From Sellimonas sp963559135 (lineage in GTDB: Bacteria > Bacillota > Clostridia > Lachnospirales > Lachnospiraceae): a stretch of 64,000 nucleotides of DNA. The notes under the pieces were generated by a model. The model made no database searches. It saw only the letters and a list, made by a program, of their open reading frames with translations, and was not told the DNA's origin. A program made the translations under genes and the position numbers. Positions 58,107 through 64,000 of the stretch are shown here, piece after piece (position 1 is the first letter of the stretch; each line of letters begins with the position of its first letter). The stretch is taken from NCBI GenBank assembly GCA_963559135.1, contig CAUWJP010000003.1:60961-124960 (forward strand). Direction: 5' to 3'.

Positions 58107-59309
58107 ATGCAGAAAAAGTGGAAGATAATGATTATACTTCTCACAATATTGATTATATTATATGCTTTGACCAGTTGCAAAGAAAAGATACAAGAAAAAA
58201 AAGGTAATGAAGACAATTGGAAAGTATATCAACAGTTAGAAGAAAAAGAAGAACAGAATATCCAAAATCCATTTATTAGAGAAGAAACGAAATGTATTTT
58301 AACAGAAAAAGAGAAGCAAGAACTTCGAAATCAATTATTAAAAATAGTAACTCAATGTAAGGATATTTATCATCCAATTATTGATCAAACAACAGGATAT
58401 CAGAGTATTTCAAGAGAGGAAGTAAAAAAGATAAAAAAGCGTTTTGGCGAAAATGGTTTGGTATGTGTGGCTGAAAATATGAATATGGAAAATTATGAAA
58501 AAGTGGAAGAATTTTATCTGGATTATTTAGAGGATAGAGAAACAGATGTTACAATATATGAGGTAAATAATGATGGTTCTTTTTGTTCTGAAACTTTTAT
58601 ATATCGAAATAAAGTGTTGCAAACTTTTACAATGACTCTTACTTGGGAAAAAGGAGAACAAGCTGAAATATCAAACGGAACAGCGAACAATATTGCTGAA
58701 ATAAAATACACATCAAAAGGATATCTAATCTATTCATATGAGTATATTGTTGCACATGCAGCACTAAAAGAATATTATCGTGTAAAACCGTTATCGGACA
58801 CATTGCGAATATTAACTGATCAATATGTTTCTGTATTTAACTATTTGAACTATAATTTTCTTACTCAAAATTGGGACGAAAGTAATGTAGAAACGATATT
58901 ATTACCTAGATTGTTTGAGGATTTATATCAGGTACATACAGGTGAACAATTAAAGAAAGATTCAGGGAGAATTTCAGCAGAAATATATGAAAATGTTATG
59001 ATAGCTTGTTTACCTGTTACAATAGAAGAATTGCGAAAGCATTGTGGATATGATATGGAAAGTAATACCTATGATAGTGGAACCTTTTTTTATCGAGGAA
59101 CATCCCCTTTTGGTGAAGTAGTAGATTATTTGGATAATAGTGATGGAACACTCACGCTATATGTTGATGCTGTATGGCCAGATAGGAATACTGATTGTGC
59201 TTTTAAAAATGAAATTGTCATTAAACCGTATGGCGATGGAACTTGTCAATATTTGTCTAATAAAGTACAGAAAATTGAATTAGATATTCCAGTATACGAA
59301 GAGTATTGA
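58107..59309 (+). CDS. Putative lipoprotein, 400 residues
   Basis: An exported protein with a lipobox-like L-T-S-C24 after a hydrophobic N-terminal helix, then an acidic soluble domain without known motifs. Segments such as TDVTIYEVNNDGSFCSETFIYRNKVLQTFTMTL and VDYLDNSDGTLTLYVDAVWPDRNTDCAF suggest a beta-rich extracellular fold. The family is not recognised (it recalls DUF6070-type ICE proteins). TAAGGAGAAAG favours ATG 58107 over the upstream start. The gene is AT-rich like those after it and may belong to the same cargo. Confidence 0.7.
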   Translation: MQKKWKIMIILLTILIILYALTSCKEKIQEKKGNEDNWKVYQQLEEKEEQNIQNPFIREETKCILTEKEKQELRNQLLKIVTQCKDIYHPIIDQTTGYQSISREEVKKIKKRFGENGLVCVAENMNMENYEKVEEFYLDYLEDRETDVTIYEVNNDGSFCSETFIYRNKVLQTFTMTLTWEKGEQAEISNGTANNIAEIKYTSKGYLIYSYEYIVAHAALKEYYRVKPLSDTLRILTDQYVSVFNYLNYNFLTQNWDESNVETILLPRLFEDLYQVHTGEQLKKDSGRISAEIYENVMIACLPVTIEELRKHCGYDMESNTYDSGTFFYRGTSPFGEVVDYLDNSDGTLTLYVDAVWPDRNTDCAFKNEIVIKPYGDGTCQYLSNKVQKIELDIPVYEEY

Positions 59310-59351
59310 AAAAGAATTTCAACAAGTTAAATTATATATCTAAGCATTGCA

Positions 59352-59407
59352 CTATAATATTTGAGGGCAGATTCGTATTTTTGCGATTCTGCCCTCAAAT
59401 ATTATAG
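59352..59407. terminator. 20-bp perfect inverted repeat, possible terminator
   Basis: CTATAATATTTGAGGGCAGA (59352-59371) is the exact complement of 59388-59407. No long T-run follows. It probably ends the lipoprotein transcript and blocks read-through into the promoter beyond. Confidence 0.55.
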
Positions 59408-59517
59408 ACATGTTTCGTTTAAAGTTAAGGTATATTTGATGAATTAAAATCAATGCAGGTAATTTGCAAAAGGTCAAATAACATGATCACGTAGAATATG
59501 AAATAGAAAAAAATATA

Positions 59518-59546
59518 TTGACATTCCAATCTTACGTATGTAATAT
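59518..59546 (+). promoter_or_regulatory. Promoter of the carboxypeptidase-PBP unit
   Basis: TTGACA (59518-59523), 17 bases, TAATAT (59541-59546). The spacer and -10 carry an operator palindrome. Confidence 0.75.
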
Positions 59547-59653
59547 TATAAATGTCTTACGCGTGTAAGATTCGTGGTGTTATATATATACTTCTAAATA
59601 TGACACCTGTAAAAATAAAAAAGATTTATTAGCTATAAGTCTTACACGCGTGG
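59532..59653 (+). promoter_or_regulatory. Three copies of a palindromic operator, TTACNNNNGTAA
   Basis: TTACGTATGTAA (59532-59543) overlaps the -10; TTACGCGTGTAA (59557-59568, extended TCTTACGCGTGTAAGA) lies at the predicted start site; a reverse-oriented, imperfect copy TTACACGCGTGG lies at 59642-59653. Spacing of the first two is 25 bp. A dimeric repressor controlling the operon is inferred. Confidence 0.65.
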
Positions 59654-59707
59654 TTTTTGTAAACGAATATTTAGTTATCAGGTTATAGAAAGAAGATTAA
59701 GGTATAT

Positions 59708-60685
59708 ATGAGTAAGAGAAGAAAAAAAGTAAAAAAGAAAAATAGAAAGATAGTTTGGATAATAGAAAGTTTGCTTTTTATAATACTTATCAGTTTGTTA
59801 GTCTTATTAAAAATTTTCAATCCGCAAGAGAGGGAGAAAATAGAAGAAAAATCTGAAGAAACAGTAAAACCATTAGTTATTCAGACACAACAGCGGAAAC
59901 TGGATTTAGATCAGCTACATAGTAGTGCTGGAATTGTAATCAGTCTCGATGACAGTAAAGTTATATTTCAATTTCAACAGGATGAAAAAATATTTCCAGC
60001 ATCATTAACGAAAATAATGACATGTATTCTAGCAATTGAAAATATAAACAATTTGGAAGCAACTATTACATTAGAGCCAGAAATATTTGATGAACTATAT
60101 GCCCAAAATGCGTCAATGGCGGGCTTTCTACCTGGTGAAAATGCAAAAATAATTGACATATTGTATGGAAACATTTTGCCTTCAGGGGGAGAGTGTTCAA
60201 TTGCTTTAGCGGAGTATGTTGCTGGTTCAGAACAAGCATTTGTAGAACTAATGAATGAGAAAGCTAAAGATTTAGGAATGAATAATACACATTTTATGAA
60301 TGCAACAGGATTACATAATGAATCTCACTATACTACAGTGAAAGATATAGGAATTCTTTTACAGTATGCATTAAAAAATCAAACTTTTAATGATATATTT
60401 CAGTCAAAAAGTTATTTTGTTGCGCCGACAGACCAGCATTTAAGTGGTTTTACTTTTTATAGTAGTATGTTTAAACTACGAGATCAATGGGAGTTGGATG
60501 AGGGTGAAATTGTGGGAGGAAAAACAGGTTATACAGATGAGGCAGGGCTTTGTTTAGCCTCAGAAGCGATTGTTAATGGTCGAAAATATATTGCTATAAC
60601 AGTAAATGCAGAAGGAAATCATAATACAGAACCATTTCATGTAAATGATGCTTTTTATTTATATAATCAACTACAATCGCAATGA
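59708..60685 (+). CDS. D-alanyl-D-alanine carboxypeptidase (S11/DacA family)
   Basis: A 325-residue membrane-anchored penicillin-binding enzyme that trims the terminal D-Ala of peptidoglycan stem peptides. After a basic N-terminus and one membrane helix (about 16-36), the S11 motifs appear: S99-LTK102, S159-GGE (SxN position) and K272-TG. Only a single catalytic domain is present. The gene is AT-rich and lies behind the operator-covered promoter. A class B PBP follows after 91 bases. No good RBS is seen; AAGATTAAGGTATAT precedes the start. Confidence 0.9.
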   Translation: MSKRRKKVKKKNRKIVWIIESLLFIILISLLVLLKIFNPQEREKIEEKSEETVKPLVIQTQQRKLDLDQLHSSAGIVISLDDSKVIFQFQQDEKIFPASLTKIMTCILAIENINNLEATITLEPEIFDELYAQNASMAGFLPGENAKIIDILYGNILPSGGECSIALAEYVAGSEQAFVELMNEKAKDLGMNNTHFMNATGLHNESHYTTVKDIGILLQYALKNQTFNDIFQSKSYFVAPTDQHLSGFTFYSSMFKLRDQWELDEGEIVGGKTGYTDEAGLCLASEAIVNGRKYIAITVNAEGNHNTEPFHVNDAFYLYNQLQSQ

Positions 60686-60776
60686 TTTTTTAAATTTATA
60701 ATCATACAAATGCAGGGAGGAAATATTAAAAAGGAGTACTTCAGAGATTATTCTTTGGAAATTCAGAAAATAAATT

Positions 60777-63530
60777 ATGAAGAAATTAAAAATACCAAGA
60801 AGTTTAGTCCTATTAATTGTTTTTTTTATAATGTTCTCGATTTTAATAGTACGGTTGTTTCAATTACAGATTGTGAAAGGACAAGAATACGAAAATAATT
60901 TTATTTTACAAACGAAAAGAGAAATTGTACTATCTGGAGCAAGAGGAAATATTTATGATCGTAATGGCAAACCACTTGCTACAAATAAGTTAGCTAATTC
61001 GGTTACATTCGAAGATCAAGAAACTTATAATTCAGATCGAGAGCGACAGTTGAATTTGAATTCAAAAATTTATCAGATGATTCGTATTATAAAAAGTAAA
61101 GGAGATAGCATAGAAACTAGTCTAAAAATTATAATAGATCCAAACGGTAATTTCCAATTTTCTGTAGATGATTTTTGGCTTCAAAGATTTAAAGCAGATG
61201 TATATGGAAAAGCGAACATCGACGATATGGAAGCTAAGGAACGAAATTCTACAGCAGATGAAATAGTCTCTTATTTATCAGATAAGTTCTGTGTTTTTGC
61301 GCAAGGAGAGAAGAAGTATACAGATAAAGAAAAAAAAGATTATGGATTACCGCAACAGTTTGAAAAAAGTGATCTACTTGATATTTTAAATATACGCTAC
61401 GCATTATCTTTACAGGCATATCAAAAATATCTTTCAGTAACAGTGGTAAAAGATGTATCAGATGAAACTGTTGCTGCCATTATGGAAAATCAATATGATA
61501 TTTCAGGAGTTGATATTAAACAGGATACAATACGAGTGTATGAAGGAGGAGAAGCGTGTTCCTCTATATTAGGATACACAGGCACTATATCATCCGAGGA
61601 GTTAAAAGAAAGGGATGATAGTAAATTAACCATTAATTCCATAGTGGGTAAATCTGGAATGGAGCAATATTTAGATCAAGTTCTTCAAGGAAGAGATGGG
61701 AAAAAGGAAGTATATGTAGATAATACAGGGAGAACTACACAAGATCTTGGAGTAATACAGCAACCGAGAGCAGGAAAAGACGTATATTTAAGCATAGATG
61801 TTGAATTACAGAAAAAAACATATGAAGCATTAGAAAGGAAGATAGCCGATATATTAGTGCAACATCTGATTAACACAAAAACTTTTGATAAAAAAGGGGT
61901 AGATGATACTACTGAAATAAAAATTCCAATATATGATGTGTATATTGCACTTTTAAACAATGGCGTTATTGATTTAGAACAATTAAGAGAAGAGGATGCT
62001 TCGGAATTAGAGAGAAAGTTTTTTCAAATTTTTCTGAAAAAGAAAAGTGAAGTGGTTCAAGGTATTGAAAAAGATTTAAGAGAATTGTCAACGAAATATA
62101 ATGAATTGGGAATTGAAAATCAAGAATACCAGAGTTTTATCATTGATAATTTGAACATTATAAATAACAAGAACAATAATGAAGAATTAGTTGAAAAATG
62201 GGAAAAAGGCGAATTATCAATGAAAGACTATTTGTATGACCAAATTGGTGTTGGAAACATAAATTCAGATATAATTGCGTCAGAAGAAGAATACTTGAAC
62301 AAAGATGAAATCTATGAATCATTGGTCTCTTTTATAGTAAATGAATTACAGGAAAATAGTCAGTTTGATGAGTTAATAAATAAATACTTGGTACTCAACG
62401 ATGAGATATTGCCAGATGATATCGTTAGGCTATTATATGAACAGCAATTTTTAAATCCTGAAGATGAGGATTACGAAAACTGGAATCGAGGGCTAATTAC
62501 CACTTTTGATTTGTTAATTAAAAAAATACAGAAACTTGAAATTACGCCAGCGGATTTAGCGTTAGATCCATGTTCGGGATCAGCAGTTGTTACAGATACC
62601 GCAACAGGAAAAGTGCTAGCATGTGTATCTTATCCGGGATATGATAATAATCGTTTAGCAAACCAAATGGATAACAAATATTATTATAAAATATATAATA
62701 ATGCATCATTACCCTTATTTAATCGTGCAACACAACAGTTATCAGCACCAGGCTCAACATTTAAACCTGTTACAATTATTGCGGGATTAGAAGAAGGTGT
62801 AATAGATGAGTCAACCATGGTTGAATGCGATGGAGTGTTTGATAAAGTAGATCCACCTTTAAAATGCTGGAACCATGCAGGGCATGGGGCTGTTAATGGT
62901 GTAGATAGCGCATTGAAGAATTCATGTAATGATTATTTATGTGAAGTGTCATATCGTTTAGGAATGATAGACAATGATGAATTTTCGGATAAACAGGCAC
63001 TAAATTATATACAAGAGTACGCGAAAATGTTTGATTTAGATGAAAAAAGTGGAATTGAGTTAACCGAAAGTAAACCTAAGATAACTGATAATTATGCTAT
63101 TCCATCAGCTATCGGACAAGGAACAAATAACTTTTCTACAGTCCAATTGGGAAGGTATGTAACAACACTTGCAAACGAAGGTACTAGTTTCCAATTGTCA
63201 CTAATTGACAAAATTGACGGGGTAGAAACAAGCCCGAAAGTGGAAAGCCAGATTGAAATCAATAAAAGAAGCTGGGAAGGAGTCCATGCAGGTATGGAAT
63301 TATATACTCAAAGCACGGGGATATTTGACGGATTTCCAATATCGGTTGCAGGAAAATCAGGTACAGCTCAAGAAGTTAAGAATAGACCGGATCATGGTCT
63401 ATTTATAGGATATGCACCTGCTGATGATCCAGAAATAGCAGTAGCAGTTCGAATTGTAAATGGGTATGAGGCAGGGAACGCAGTAGAATGCGGAAAAAAT
63501 ATTTTTGAGTATTATTTCGGTATAGAATAA
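60777..63530 (+). CDS. Class B penicillin-binding protein 2-like transpeptidase
   Basis: A 917-residue D,D-transpeptidase with one N-terminal membrane helix (about 9-27), a PBP dimerisation domain (about 45-340), a long charged insert (about 345-600, rich in Glu, Asn and Lys) and a transpeptidase domain. The active-site motifs are S660-TFK663, S716-CN718 and K860-SG. Size and insert fit the large PBP2 group of Lachnospiraceae; as an extra copy on an ICE it could lower beta-lactam sensitivity or serve remodelling. No clear RBS. A short overlapping frame begins at 60710. Confidence 0.9.
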   Translation: MKKLKIPRSLVLLIVFFIMFSILIVRLFQLQIVKGQEYENNFILQTKREIVLSGARGNIYDRNGKPLATNKLANSVTFEDQETYNSDRERQLNLNSKIYQMIRIIKSKGDSIETSLKIIIDPNGNFQFSVDDFWLQRFKADVYGKANIDDMEAKERNSTADEIVSYLSDKFCVFAQGEKKYTDKEKKDYGLPQQFEKSDLLDILNIRYALSLQAYQKYLSVTVVKDVSDETVAAIMENQYDISGVDIKQDTIRVYEGGEACSSILGYTGTISSEELKERDDSKLTINSIVGKSGMEQYLDQVLQGRDGKKEVYVDNTGRTTQDLGVIQQPRAGKDVYLSIDVELQKKTYEALERKIADILVQHLINTKTFDKKGVDDTTEIKIPIYDVYIALLNNGVIDLEQLREEDASELERKFFQIFLKKKSEVVQGIEKDLRELSTKYNELGIENQEYQSFIIDNLNIINNKNNNEELVEKWEKGELSMKDYLYDQIGVGNINSDIIASEEEYLNKDEIYESLVSFIVNELQENSQFDELINKYLVLNDEILPDDIVRLLYEQQFLNPEDEDYENWNRGLITTFDLLIKKIQKLEITPADLALDPCSGSAVVTDTATGKVLACVSYPGYDNNRLANQMDNKYYYKIYNNASLPLFNRATQQLSAPGSTFKPVTIIAGLEEGVIDESTMVECDGVFDKVDPPLKCWNHAGHGAVNGVDSALKNSCNDYLCEVSYRLGMIDNDEFSDKQALNYIQEYAKMFDLDEKSGIELTESKPKITDNYAIPSAIGQGTNNFSTVQLGRYVTTLANEGTSFQLSLIDKIDGVETSPKVESQIEINKRSWEGVHAGMELYTQSTGIFDGFPISVAGKSGTAQEVKNRPDHGLFIGYAPADDPEIAVAVRIVNGYEAGNAVECGKNIFEYYFGIE

Positions 63531-63560
63531 GTTAGTGCATAAGTTGAGGAGAAAAACATA

Positions 63561-63986
63561 ATGGATATATTATTTCAAATACATTATGAGTGGAACAAAG
63601 AACTCTTTTGTTTATATTATCAAACCCAAAATAGAAAGTACAGAAGGATATTATTATTCTTTTGTGGAGCAGTGATTATATTTTCATTTTGTCTATGTAG
63701 TAAAATTGGAAGAGAAATGATTATGACTATGATGATATTATTTGTTTGTGCTGTGATATTGATAAATAATATATATCTGAGACTAGCGACTTATATACAA
63801 ATGGAAACTGCTTTAAAACAGTATGGAACTGGAAAAAGAATTATGACAATAAAAAAAGATGAGATTAATGTTTTAGTTCCGGAAAGCGGTAAGAAAATAA
63901 TAGTGTCTTTTATCGAAATTATGGAAATTGGCACCATAAAAGAGTATTGTAAGCGCAAAATAATTCGACGGATTGTGTTGCCCTAA
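63561..63986 (+). CDS. YcxB-like membrane protein
   Basis: A 141-residue protein with two hydrophobic helices (about 30-48 and 53-73) after a basic N-terminal segment (NKELFCLYYQTQNRKYRRILLFF), and a C-terminal soluble tail (ALKQYGTGKRIMTIKKDEINVLVPESGKK). This arrangement resembles YcxB-family proteins. It follows the PBP gene by 30 bases with GAGGAGAAAAACATA as RBS and ends 14 bases before the window edge, in the same AT-rich cargo. Function unknown. Confidence 0.65.
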   Translation: MDILFQIHYEWNKELFCLYYQTQNRKYRRILLFFCGAVIIFSFCLCSKIGREMIMTMMILFVCAVILINNIYLRLATYIQMETALKQYGTGKRIMTIKKDEINVLVPESGKKIIVSFIEIMEIGTIKEYCKRKIIRRIVLP

Positions 63987-64000
63987 AAATCATTCCATAA

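Larger units (their letters stand above)
59310..59707 (+). other. 398-base regulatory region before the carboxypeptidase gene
   Basis: Contains a 20-bp hairpin (59352-59407), a consensus promoter and three palindromic operator copies described separately. Confidence 0.6.
22556..64000. mobile_element. Tn1549-like integrative conjugative element, left end to window edge (partial)
   Basis: The element starts inside the Flp pilin gene and runs off the window. Diagnostic genes are a MobC/MobP-type relaxase pair with oriT-like palindromes, PcfB (DUF3801), DUF4314, VirD4 coupling protein, Maff2, a VirB6/TrbL-like protein, DUF4313, PrgI, VirB4 and a CHAP/lysozyme protein, in the order usual for Tn1549/CTn-type elements. 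Integrase and the right end are not seen. AT-rich cargo occupies both visible flanks of the more GC-balanced core (22.6-26.3 kb and 57.7-64 kb), suggesting later acquisitions. Confidence 0.85.

Noticed and set aside
60710..60898. 62-residue ORF overlapping the PBP start
   Set aside because: Its second half is the PBP frame read out of phase; the first part has no recognisable content. A leader peptide cannot be excluded but is unsupported.
1..64000. CRISPR arrays, rRNA and tRNA genes
   Set aside because: No regularly spaced repeats with spacers, and no rRNA or tRNA cloverleaf patterns, were noticed on reading both strands.

Overview
The window looks like a chromosome segment of a spore-forming anaerobic Firmicute, most likely a Lachnospiraceae member. 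Supporting genes are spoIID with a spoIIQ-like gene, cwlD, bofA, reverse rubrerythrin with a PerR-type regulator, a DUF1858 redox protein and a Tad-type secretion operon. Protein families were recognised from translated motifs only; no database search was run.

Bases 1 to about 22,555 are chromosomal backbone. In order: the 3' end of a glycogen phosphorylase gene; spoIID and a catalytically degenerate SpoIIQ-like protein; a MATE exporter behind a hairpin leader; a GIY-YIG protein; a hemolysin III-family membrane protein; two tandem ECF S-components; reverse rubrerythrin and PerR; an SH3b-NlpC/P60 exoprotein; a DUF1858 protein; the adaptor MecA; a GH18/SH3 membrane protein; cwlD; a Sua5/low-molecular-weight phosphatase fusion; upp; dCMP deaminase; an EamA transporter; DUF2508; bofA; and a Tad operon (tadZ, cpaF, tadB, tadC, Flp pilin).

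At about 22,555 the Flp pilin gene breaks off inside its hydrophobic helix. From there to the end of the window the DNA is a Tn1549-like integrative conjugative element (ICE) whose other end is not seen. Its left end is AT-rich and holds a small ORF and a 1045-residue metallophosphoesterase/STAND-like NTPase, a candidate anti-phage protein. Then follow a GNAT enzyme, a UvrX/YolD-type translesion module, a ParM/ParR-like partition pair, a C5 DNA methyltransferase with a long ORF embedded in another frame, an amidoligase and gamma-glutamylcyclotransferase pair, a 1.5-kilo-residue thioester/Cna-B surface adhesin, a SAM synthetase, a Toprim protein and a second DNA methyltransferase.

The conjugation core runs from about 44.8 to 57.7 kb: a predicted oriT, MobC, relaxase, PcfB, VirD4 coupling protein, Maff2, VirB6/TrbL-like, PrgI, VirB4 and a lysozyme/CHAP hydrolase. 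From 57.7 kb the composition becomes AT-rich again. This cargo holds a lipoprotein, a D,D-carboxypeptidase and a class B penicillin-binding protein, the last two behind a promoter covered by palindromic operators.

The most interesting points are the MPE-NTPase at the ICE edge, the operator-controlled PBP/carboxypeptidase cargo, the amidoligase-GGCT-adhesin cluster, the ORF embedded in the C5 methyltransferase, and a recurring pattern of good Shine-Dalgarno sites followed by ATT or ATC where an ATG is expected.
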